From an uncultured Sutterella sp. (GTDB lineage Bacteria; Pseudomonadota; Gammaproteobacteria; Burkholderiales; Burkholderiaceae_F): a stretch of 5,382 nt of DNA. The first letter of the stretch is position 1. Every line of letters begins with the position of its first letter. The position numbers and the translations under genes were made by a program. Under the pieces are notes generated by a model. The model was not told the DNA's origin. It saw only the letters and a program-made list of their open reading frames with translations, and searched no databases. Location of the stretch: contig CABSHY010000098.1 of NCBI GenBank assembly GCA_902477615.1, positions 1 to 5,382 on the forward strand. The letters are read 5' to 3'. Shown here in pieces: positions 1 to 5,369 of this stretch.

Positions 1-95
1 AGCTTTGTCTCATGATCCTGCGAGACCATCTTCTGCGTTTGAGTCGGATCAGTGACCCCATACTCGGGCAAAGACTGAGGGTTTTTATCTTCCAT
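1..95 (-). CDS. Start of gene downstream of folC, truncated by window edge (probable SPOR/DedD-type protein)
   Basis: An open frame starts at the ATG at 95 and runs off the window after 31 codons. The visible peptide begins MEDKNPQSLPEYGVTDPTQT and is hydrophilic throughout, with no membrane segment or motif yet. Its start lies 5 bases after the folC stop. An AAGG overlapping the end of folC, 3 bases before the ATG, could serve as a weak ribosome site, so translation is probably coupled to folC. In Beta- and Gammaproteobacteria the gene after folC usually encodes a SPOR-domain (DedD-like) division protein with a short cytoplasmic N-terminus, one membrane helix and a C-terminal peptidoglycan-binding domain, followed by cvpA and purF. 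A hydrophilic leader fits that pattern. The assignment rests on gene order alone, because the diagnostic parts are outside the window. Confidence 0.6.
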   Translation of the reverse strand, partial: MEDKNPQSLPEYGVTDPTQTQKMVSQDHETK

Positions 96-100
96 GGGCC

Positions 101-1369
101 TTAATGCACAAAATGATTAAGCGTTGCAGTCACCGTCACAAAAGAACCAAAAACAATAATTTTGTCTTTGGAATCAGCCTCTTGTTGAGCAGCAACTAAC
201 GCCATCTCAATATTTTCAAACTCTTTGATTTTACCGTCTTTTACACCGGCTTCCAACATTGTTTTCTTTAACAATTCGCAACTTGCCCCACGAGGTGGCG
301 GCAGGGAAGCGATGAACCATTGGTCGATTTGGTCTTGCATCAGAGCAATGACTTCATGCATATCCTTATCGGCCAACATACCAAAAACGGCCAACGTCTT
401 ACCGCCCTTGGGTAATTGTGCGACATTTTTCGCCAACACAACGGCGGCATGTGGATTATGACCAACGTCCAAATACGTCAACGGTTCATCAGCGACCTTT
501 TGGAAACGTGCTGTGATTTTCACTTCACGTAACCCTTGAGCTATTTGTGCTTCAGTGACAGGTAATTGATCAAGCAACTCAGAAATCACCTGTAAGACAC
601 CAGCGGCATTATCAATTTGATTAACACCTTCCAGAGCCGGTAACGGTAACGTCCAATTGACCTTGGCATTTTTAAACGTCATCGCACCATCAGCGGCTGT
701 GACATCAAAGTCTTTGACACGAGTCGTTAACTTTGCCCCCATGGTAAGTGCCACTTCAAAAAGCTTTAATGGTGGATTGGGGTCTGCACAAACGGCCGGT
801 TTGCCCTTACGATAAATATGTGCTTTTTCCCAACCGATACTGTCTCGGGTATTGCCTAAGAAAGCTTCATGATCAACACCGATGGTTGTCACAATGGATG
901 CGGTCGGTTCCAACGCATTGATCGCGTCCAAACGACCACCAAGACCGATTTCTAAAATCACCACATCGGGATTGGCCTTTTGAAAAGTCAATAAAATCGC
1001 CAATGCCGTAAATTCAAAATACGTTAAACCGAGCCCATCACGCTTGGCATCAACTTCTTCAAAAGCTTCAACTAAGGCAGCATTAGCAAGTTCTTCACCG
1101 TTAATGCGACCTCGTTCATTAAAGCGAAGCATATGCGGCGACGTATGCACAGCCGTGGTCAACCCCGCTGCACGATAGATCGACTCCAACATCGCACAAG
1201 TACTGCCCTTGCCATTGGTACCTCCCACCAAAATCACAGGGCAGGCAAAACGAATGTCTAACACTTCAAGCATTCGTTTCATGCGACCCAAGCCCAATTC
1301 GATCACTGTCTCGGGATGTTGGCTTTCGACAAAACTTAACCAATCTTGCAACGTTTGTTTTTGGCTCAT
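101..1369 (-). CDS. folC: Bifunctional dihydrofolate synthase / folylpolyglutamate synthase
   Basis: This cytoplasmic Mur-ligase-type enzyme adds glutamate to dihydropteroate to make dihydrofolate, then extends the glutamate tail of reduced folates, using ATP. The 422-residue protein has the usual length and order of motifs. The P-loop GTNGKGST is at 50-57, the TSPH/ERGRINGE substrate loop at 76-92, and the signature LEIGLGGRLDAIN at 139-151. EKAHIYR is at 181-187, where K182 corresponds to the lysine that is carbamylated in characterised FolC. The C-terminal domain motif DVGHNPHAA is at 301-309. The ATG at 1369 is preceded by a purine-rich GAAAGAAG and sits just upstream of the conserved N-terminal TLQDWLSFVE stretch. 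Some positions depart from the common family form: H184 where Gly is usual, A287 in TARFQ where PGRFQ is usual, and G303 where Ala is usual. The active-site framework is intact, so the enzyme is probably functional. It lies 65 bases after accD with a hairpin between them. Confidence 0.96.
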   Translation of the reverse strand: MSQKQTLQDWLSFVESQHPETVIELGLGRMKRMLEVLDIRFACPVILVGGTNGKGSTCAMLESIYRAAGLTTAVHTSPHMLRFNERGRINGEELANAALVEAFEEVDAKRDGLGLTYFEFTALAILLTFQKANPDVVILEIGLGGRLDAINALEPTASIVTTIGVDHEAFLGNTRDSIGWEKAHIYRKGKPAVCADPNPPLKLFEVALTMGAKLTTRVKDFDVTAADGAMTFKNAKVNWTLPLPALEGVNQIDNAAGVLQVISELLDQLPVTEAQIAQGLREVKITARFQKVADEPLTYLDVGHNPHAAVVLAKNVAQLPKGGKTLAVFGMLADKDMHEVIALMQDQIDQWFIASLPPPRGASCELLKKTMLEAGVKDGKIKEFENIEMALVAAQQEADSKDKIIVFGSFVTVTATLNHFVH

Positions 1370-1386
1370 TTTCTTCTTTCAAGCAA

Positions 1387-1414
1387 AATCGACCACGCCG
1401 AAGCATGGTCGACT
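1387..1414 (-). terminator. UUCG-capped 12-bp hairpin between accD and folC
   Basis: Read on the minus strand, AGTCGACCATGC and GCGTGGTCGATT form a 12-bp stem around a TTCG loop closed by C-G, the very stable cUUCGg tetraloop. Two of the pairs are G-U in the minus-strand RNA but would be A-C mismatches in a plus-strand RNA, so the structure belongs to the operon transcript. Only a short T-rich tail follows (TTTTGCTT, the first two T already in the stem), so full intrinsic termination is doubtful. It may be a partial terminator that lowers folC relative to accD, or a 3' stabiliser of the accD message. The stem ends 17 bases before the folC start. Confidence 0.55.
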
Positions 1415-1434
1415 GGCGATAGATTCAAAGTGAA

Positions 1435-2319
1435 TTACTCAGCGTTCGTGTAACGCTTTTTCATCAACAAAGCAATCAACTCGGCGATGTTGGCGCGCAT
1501 TTCTCGACGATCAACAATCATGTCAATGGCACCCTTTTCCAAAAGGAATTCAGAACGTTGGAATCCTTCGGGCAACTTTTCACGAACCGTTTGTTCGATC
1601 ACACGGGGACCTGCAAAACCGACCAACGCTTTGGGTTCTGCAATCACGATGTCACCCATAAAAGCAAAACTGGCAGATACACCACCCATCGTCGGATCCG
1701 TAAGCACAGAAATAAAGGGCAAATTTTCCTTGGCTAAACCGGCTACGGCAGCCGTCGTTTTGGCCATTTGCATTAAGGACAAAAGACCTTCTTGCATACG
1801 GGCACCGCCAGAGGCAGCAAAACAGATGAAGGGACACTTCAATCTCGTGGCTTCTGCCACACCGCGCACAAAGCGCTCACCCACGGCTGAGCCCATGGAA
1901 CCTGCCATGAAATTAAAGTCAAAAGCGGCTACAACCACAGGCAAACCACGCAACGTACCATACTTCACAACCAACGCTTCCGTTTCCTTCGTCTTATCGA
2001 TGGCTTGTTGGTGACGTTCAGGATAGGGTTTGCTATCGACAAAATTCAACGGATCAACCGCACGAACTTCTTGCGCCAAATCAACTTGGTTTTTCGGATC
2101 AAGGAAGTTTTCTACACGTACTCGTGCACCGATACGCATATGGTGGCCGCACTTCGGGCACACCATCAAAGAGTCGCGCAACTCTTCCGTGTAAAGCACT
2201 TGCTCGCAACTCGGGCACTTCGTCCATAAACCTTCAGGAATCGTGCTGTCTTTTTTCTTTTCAGTTCGTTGATTTTCGCGCTTATTAATGCGAGGCAACA
2301 AACGATCAATCCAACTCAT
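1435..2319 (-). CDS. accD: Acetyl-CoA carboxylase carboxyltransferase subunit beta
   Basis: AccD is the beta subunit of the carboxyltransferase that, with AccA, moves the carboxyl group from carboxybiotin to acetyl-CoA, making malonyl-CoA for fatty-acid synthesis in the cytoplasm. The protein is 294 residues, normal for the family. The zinc ribbon is formed by C35, C38, C54 and C57 (CPSC...CPKC). The crotonase-type fold carries the glycine-rich segments AASGGARMQEG (168-178) and DPTMGGVSASFA (208-219), which build the acyl-CoA and oxyanion sites, followed by GFAGPRVIEQT (234-244). The N-terminal MSWIDRLLP is typical, and the start has a good ribosome site. It lies 31 bases after truA. In many relatives trpF, or trpF-trpB-trpA, stands in this gap, and here they are missing. 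AccA is not encoded in this window. I see no unusual residue. Confidence 0.98.
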   Translation of the reverse strand: MSWIDRLLPRINKRENQRTEKKKDSTIPEGLWTKCPSCEQVLYTEELRDSLMVCPKCGHHMRIGARVRVENFLDPKNQVDLAQEVRAVDPLNFVDSKPYPERHQQAIDKTKETEALVVKYGTLRGLPVVVAAFDFNFMAGSMGSAVGERFVRGVAEATRLKCPFICFAASGGARMQEGLLSLMQMAKTTAAVAGLAKENLPFISVLTDPTMGGVSASFAFMGDIVIAEPKALVGFAGPRVIEQTVREKLPEGFQRSEFLLEKGAIDMIVDRREMRANIAELIALLMKKRYTNAE

Positions 2320-2325
2320 TATCTT

Positions 2326-2330
2326 TCCTT
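2326..2330 (-). promoter_or_regulatory. Ribosome binding site of accD
   Basis: AAGGA on the minus strand, followed by AAGATA and then the accD ATG, gives 6 bases between the site and the start. It is the clearest Shine-Dalgarno sequence among the minus-strand genes here, whose other members have weak sites. This suits independent, strong translation of accD. Confidence 0.75.
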
Positions 2331-2350
2331 TTCAATGGGCGCTAAGGCCT

Positions 2351-3154
2351 TTAAAACTTATCCATTATACCAACGGGATAGTCCCAAATTGTGGGGCTGT
2401 AAAGCGGAATTTCATACTGTTCTGGGTAACGAACACCCACCAAATATAGTCCGCCCGCAGCAAAGGTTGGCGCCGCAATCGTGCGGTCACGAGCATCCAG
2501 TACCTCTTTAAACCAATCCACACTTTCTCGCCCCGTACCCACGTAAACGAGACTACCCACAATATTGCGAACCATGTGATGTAAAAAAGCGTTTGCTCTT
2601 AATCGAATCCCAATCATTCGCCCCGCCCGTTCAATGCGTACCTCATGCATAGTGCGCACTGGACGGGCGGGGCGAATGATTGGGATTCGATTACTTGAAA
2701 AGTCATGCTCACCAATCAAGTAATCCGCTGCTGTTTGCATTAACTTTTCATCAAGCGGTCGAAATTGCCAACCGACTTTACCTTCCATCAAGGGACTACG
2801 AATCGGAGTATTCAAAATCCAATACTCGTAAATTCTCTCTGTTGCACTAAAGCGAGATGAAAAATCATCAGGAACCCATCGAGCCCACTTAACGGCAACT
2901 GTAGGTGGCAAGAACGTATTAACGCCTCTCGCCCACGCTGTTAACGGGCGATCGACTGGTGGCGCAAAATCGACAATTTGGTGCGTAGCATGGACCCCCG
3001 TGTCGGTTCGTCCAGCACAGATCGTCGAAATCGGAGAAACGGCAAAGCGGCTTAACGCCGCTTCAAGTGTGGTTTGTACGGTTGGCACTTGCGGTTGGGT
3101 CTGCCAACCGCAAAATGCTTCACCGTTGTATTCAATGCCTAAAGCAACACGCAT
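2351..3154 (-). CDS. truA: tRNA pseudouridine(38-40) synthase, with an internal inverted repeat
   Basis: TruA converts uridine to pseudouridine at positions 38, 39 and 40 of the anticodon arm of many tRNAs. The 267-residue protein has the family features in order: GIEYNGEAFCGWQTQ (6-20), the catalytic loop AGRTDTGVHA (47-56) with D51 as the expected nucleophile, ARGVNTFLP (75-83), RFSATERIYEYWILN (101-115), RANAFLHHMVRNIVGSL (186-202) and a C-terminal GLYLVGVRYP (235-244). The ATG at 3154 lies 5 bases after the fimV stop with only a weak purine stretch upstream, which suggests translational coupling. The oddity is residues 155-164 (NRIPIIRPAR). Here the family normally has a block like F-R-x-x-x-C-Q-x-x-T, as in E. 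coli FRAVQCQSRT, and the flanks DFSS and PVRT are normal. This stretch is encoded by one arm of a perfect 31-bp inverted repeat. Catalytic residues are intact, so function is likely kept but not assured. Confidence 0.95.
   Translation of the reverse strand: MRVALGIEYNGEAFCGWQTQPQVPTVQTTLEAALSRFAVSPISTICAGRTDTGVHATHQIVDFAPPVDRPLTAWARGVNTFLPPTVAVKWARWVPDDFSSRFSATERIYEYWILNTPIRSPLMEGKVGWQFRPLDEKLMQTAADYLIGEHDFSSNRIPIIRPARPVRTMHEVRIERAGRMIGIRLRANAFLHHMVRNIVGSLVYVGTGRESVDWFKEVLDARDRTIAAPTFAAGGLYLVGVRYPEQYEIPLYSPTIWDYPVGIMDKF
2600..2693. repeat. Perfect 31-bp inverted repeat inside truA with imperfect inner extension
   Basis: Arms 2600-2630 and 2663-2693 are exact reverse complements over 31 bases. 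The match stops outside at 2599/2694. Inward, 2631-2641 against 2652-2662 continue with 8 of 11 Watson-Crick pairs, and the three exceptions are all transition-type (wobble) mismatches. This leaves a 10-base loop at 2642-2651 containing ATGCAT. In truA each arm covers the third base of one codon plus ten full codons. The arm at 2663-2693 encodes N155-R164, the divergent block. The arm at 2600-2630 encodes R176-L185 (RAGRMIGIRL), which fits the family pattern before RANAF. Thus 2600-2630 looks like the original and 2663-2693 the copy. Confidence 0.97.
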
Positions 3155-3159
3155 CGTTG

Positions 3160-4914
3160 TTACTTTCGTACTTGCTTCATCAAGACTTCAGCAACAGCCT
3201 TTTCTTCAGGCGTACCGTTTTTGATCACCTGTTGCAAAAGCTCAAAAGCCTCTCTCGTTGCTTCGATCGCAATAAAGGATCGAGCCATGTCTAAAGAGTC
3301 TTTCATGCTTTGGCCCGCAGTTGCAGAGTTATTTTGAACGCTTGCAGGAGTCGGCTCTTCAACATCTGCTTCTCCCACCAAGTCGAAGATATTAGAGGCA
3401 TCCTTCGGATGTTCCGTGCTAACCGTGGCTTGCACGGGTTCAACCACTTCAACAGGTTTGATCTCTTCACGATGAACCACGGTTTGTGACGTCACTTCTT
3501 CAAGAGTTTGTCCCTTAAACTCTTGGGCCATCGGCTGTTGCACGGGTTCACTCTCAGGTTGATGCACCGTTTGAGCCGTCGGTTGTTGAGTAGCAGATGC
3601 TGCCGGTTCTTGGCGCACTTGCGGCGTCTTCTTTTCCAAGAAAGACTTAAAGCTATTCAAATTGACTCGACCGCCCTTTTTGGTGTTCCAGTAAAGGAAA
3701 CCGGCACCACCAAGGAGCGCCAAAATCAAAAGATACCAACCCCAACTTGTCGACTCTTCTTGAACCACTTCCTCTTCTTCGGTCATGATTTCTAAGGTCG
3801 GTGCCGGATCTGCAGGTTTAACTTCTTCTGCAGGCGGCAATTGCGTCAAAGGTTCTTGCGGCAACGTCGTTTCTGCTGCAGGCGTCTTAGGATCTGTAAA
3901 ATGCGGCGTTTCGACAACCGGAATATCACTCTTTACTTCCGGTTGTGCCTTGGGTTCAGGTTGCACCGCAGGTTTGACTTCCTCAACTGGTGCGACTGCG
4001 GGTTGTTCAACCTTCGGTTGCGGTTTTACAGCAGGCTTCTTAGGTTGGGTTTTAGCAACCGGTTGTGCAATGGGTTGAGGACGACTTGCGACCTCCTCAA
4101 TGGTCAAGCCTTTTTGCACAATCTCTTGAGCAGCTTTGCGATCAATCGACATCACCAAGTCTTTGCTCGGAGCGCTCAATTGTGCGCCGGCCTTTAATTG
4201 GCGAACATTTCCTGCAGGGAAAGCCTGTGGATTGTGAACAGCCAATGCAACCAACACTTGGTTGACGCTGGCTTGCGGGTAAAGCTTTTGATAGAGCACA
4301 CCCAAAGACCAAGGCGTATAGCCATGTTCAATCACAATCGGACGGCTCAAGTCATAGTTTTGAGCTTGCATACGTTCCAAAGGCGTTTGAGTCGAGGTCG
4401 CTGCCTTCTTCACAGGAGCAGTCTGTACGGGCTTAACCGGCTCTGCTTGCTTGATAATCGCAGCCACAGAAGGTTCTGGTTGAGCGATGGGCTCAGCCTT
4501 CACCTGAACAGCGACTGGCTCAACAGTTCCCGTAGCGCCCAAGTGAATGTTATATTGACGAACCGTTTTTTGTCCGCCTTCATTCAATTCAACCAACAAC
4601 GGGAAGGCGCGTTCTTGGGCGGGAGAATGAGCCGAAATTCTTAACGTCAACGGATTTTTGTTAATCAACGCCAAAGACAAACCCTTAGCGCTTTCAGGCA
4701 TCACCATCTTGTACTGACGATAAACTTCTTCCGGTGCCAAACGTGCTGTCAGAGATGTACCGTTCGGAGCAACATCGTGAACTAAAAACGTGGCTTGAAA
4801 ATTCTGATGAGCTTGGCTTTGAACGGTTAACTGACCGAGATAAGCCGCTTCAGCAGAAACGGCAAAAGATAACATCAAGCTCAGGGCTAAGGCGGATTTT
4901 TGGAATTTTTTCAT
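3160..4914 (-). CDS. fimV: FimV-family inner-membrane protein with periplasmic LysM-like and cytoplasmic TPR-type ends
   Basis: FimV proteins span the inner membrane, bind peptidoglycan and act as polar hubs for type IV pili, twitching and signalling in Pseudomonas and relatives. From the ATG at 4914 the protein has 584 residues. A signal peptide spans about 1-24 (MKKFQKSALALSLMLSFAVS, then AEAA). The conserved N-terminal beta domain runs about 25-127, starting YLGQLTVQS. A LysM-like segment lies at about 192-250, with VLVALAVHNPQAFPAGN and LKAGAQL typical of FimV. A Pro/Gln/Glu/Lys/Val-rich linker spans about 275-375 and a membrane helix about 391-409 (WGWYLLILALLGGAGFLYW). A cytoplasmic linker and the FimV C-terminal helix pair (about 537-584, DSLDMARSFIAIEATREAFE) end the protein. 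An in-frame TTG at 4929 would add MGVID before the signal peptide. I prefer ATG 4914 because it gives a standard signal sequence; neither start has a strong ribosome site. The protein is shorter than the roughly 900-residue Pseudomonas form. The truA neighbour is typical for fimV. Pilus genes are not visible here, so the role in this organism is inferred. Confidence 0.9.
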   Translation of the reverse strand: MKKFQKSALALSLMLSFAVSAEAAYLGQLTVQSQAHQNFQATFLVHDVAPNGTSLTARLAPEEVYRQYKMVMPESAKGLSLALINKNPLTLRISAHSPAQERAFPLLVELNEGGQKTVRQYNIHLGATGTVEPVAVQVKAEPIAQPEPSVAAIIKQAEPVKPVQTAPVKKAATSTQTPLERMQAQNYDLSRPIVIEHGYTPWSLGVLYQKLYPQASVNQVLVALAVHNPQAFPAGNVRQLKAGAQLSAPSKDLVMSIDRKAAQEIVQKGLTIEEVASRPQPIAQPVAKTQPKKPAVKPQPKVEQPAVAPVEEVKPAVQPEPKAQPEVKSDIPVVETPHFTDPKTPAAETTLPQEPLTQLPPAEEVKPADPAPTLEIMTEEEEVVQEESTSWGWYLLILALLGGAGFLYWNTKKGGRVNLNSFKSFLEKKTPQVRQEPAASATQQPTAQTVHQPESEPVQQPMAQEFKGQTLEEVTSQTVVHREEIKPVEVVEPVQATVSTEHPKDASNIFDLVGEADVEEPTPASVQNNSATAGQSMKDSLDMARSFIAIEATREAFELLQQVIKNGTPEEKAVAEVLMKQVRK

Positions 4915-4949
4915 GTCGATGACGCCCAAGAAAAATTGGATACAATATC

Positions 4950-4979
4950 TTGACTATTTTAGAATTAAACTTCAATGAT
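4950..4979 (+). promoter_or_regulatory. Candidate promoter for the small plus-strand gene
   Basis: TTGACT at 4950-4955 matches five of six bases of the -35 consensus. AATGAT at 4974-4979, after an 18-base spacer, matches four of six of the -10 consensus. Initiation near 4986 would give a leader of about 95 bases before the ATG at 5080. The intergenic DNA is AT-rich, so chance matches are likely. Confidence 0.35.
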
Positions 4980-5018
4980 TTGGGAACTTTGCAACAGCTT
5001 TTTACAGCATAACGTTGA

Positions 5019-5047
5019 ATTTTTCAGACACATGACAAAATTCTCAA
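5019..5047 (-). promoter_or_regulatory. Candidate promoter for the fimV-truA-accD-folC transcript
   Basis: On the minus strand, TTGAGA (5047-5042) matches five of six -35 bases. After a 17-base spacer, AAAAAT (5024-5019) matches four of six -10 bases. Initiation near 5011 would give a leader of about 95 bases to the fimV ATG at 4914. It is the best-spaced minus-strand candidate I found in the gap, but the -10 is weak and the region is AT-rich. Confidence 0.35.
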
Positions 5048-5067
5048 ACTTTTGAATTGAAATTTGC

Positions 5068-5074
5068 GAGGAAA
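5068..5074 (+). promoter_or_regulatory. Ribosome binding site of the small plus-strand gene
   Basis: GAGGAAA contains the core GAGGA and ends 5 bases before the ATG at 5080. It is the strongest ribosome site in the window. It fixes the start codon and supports this short frame as a real, well-translated gene. Confidence 0.8.
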
Positions 5075-5079
5075 TTACT

Positions 5080-5328
5080 ATGACTGTTGATCGAGAATGG
5101 CTCATTGCTACGTTAAGCGACACCTTAGAGTGTCTTCAAGATTGCATTGATCGACTTGAAGACGAACGTCACGATCCTGAAGATGTTTTGATGGAAGATG
5201 TTGCTAATGTTTACGCCAAGCTCAACTACGCAGTCAATACCGCTGAGTTGGGGCCGTCTGCCATTGATGAAATGGATCACAATGAACTGATCGCATGGCC
5301 TGAGAAAATGCCATTTGACCGCGACTAA
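5080..5328 (+). CDS. Small acidic protein of unknown function
   Basis: I do not recognise this 82-residue protein. Reasons to think it is real are a strong GAGGAAA ribosome site, a plausible promoter upstream, a hairpin just after the stop, and no competing gene on either strand. It is very acidic: 22 Asp/Glu against 6 Arg/Lys. It is predicted cytoplasmic, with no signal peptide or membrane segment. Residues 4-27 (DREWLIATLSDTLECLQDCI onward) and about 35-56 look helical and amphipathic, suggesting a small helical bundle or a protein-binding module. Two cysteines, C18 and C22, are spaced CxxxC on the first helix and could be one turn apart. The C-terminal part (HNELIAWPEKMPFDRD) holds Trp, Pro and acidic residues and may be extended. 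It is divergent from fimV across a 165-base gap. In relatives asd often sits upstream of fimV, and I see no asd here. Confidence 0.8.
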   Translation: MTVDREWLIATLSDTLECLQDCIDRLEDERHDPEDVLMEDVANVYAKLNYAVNTAELGPSAIDEMDHNELIAWPEKMPFDRD

Positions 5329-5331
5329 ATC

Positions 5332-5369
5332 GAGTAGGGGGAGATTTATTTTAACATCTCGCCCCTCTC
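5332..5369 (+). terminator. Hairpin just downstream of the small plus-strand gene
   Basis: GAG-AGGGG-GAGAT (5332-5345, one T bulged at 5335) can pair with ATCTC-CCCCT-CTC (5356-5369, one G bulged at 5361). This gives 13 pairs around the loop TTATTTTAAC. It begins 3 bases after the stop codon, the right place for a terminator. There is no T-run on either side, so it may be a weak or factor-assisted terminator or an mRNA 3' stabiliser, and it could act for either strand. Confidence 0.45.

Noticed and set aside
1487..2014. Long open frame on the plus strand opposite accD
   Set aside because: It lies antisense within a clearly coding accD, has no recognisable protein character or ribosome site, and is explained by the codon pattern of the opposite strand.
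2583..2693. Inverted repeat plus T-run as an intrinsic terminator inside truA
   Set aside because: The six-T run lies 11 bases after the stem and encodes part of the conserved ANAFLHH motif, so a classical terminator is not supported.
2600..2693. Repeat as the terminal inverted repeats of a miniature mobile element or a CRISPR unit
   Set aside because: Only 32 bases lie between the arms, there is no target-site duplication, the TruA length and frame are unchanged, and no further repeat units are present.
3900..4080. Possible tandem DNA repeat in the fimV linker (recurrent GGTTG/GGTTC units)
   Set aside because: The units are irregular and reflect repeated Gln-Pro and Glu-Pro codons. I find no fixed period, so it is a low-complexity protein segment rather than a DNA repeat array.
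3508..4644. Several plus-strand frames opposite fimV, some rich in Gly/Ser/Cys or Leu/Arg
   Set aside because: They mirror the Pro/Gln/Glu/Lys-rich linker codons of fimV. Their low-complexity composition is a by-product, and none has a convincing start region.
4915..4929. TTG start giving fimV five extra N-terminal residues
   Set aside because: The extension (MGVID) would precede a textbook signal peptide that begins at the ATG at 4914. No ribosome site favours the TTG, so I annotate from the ATG.
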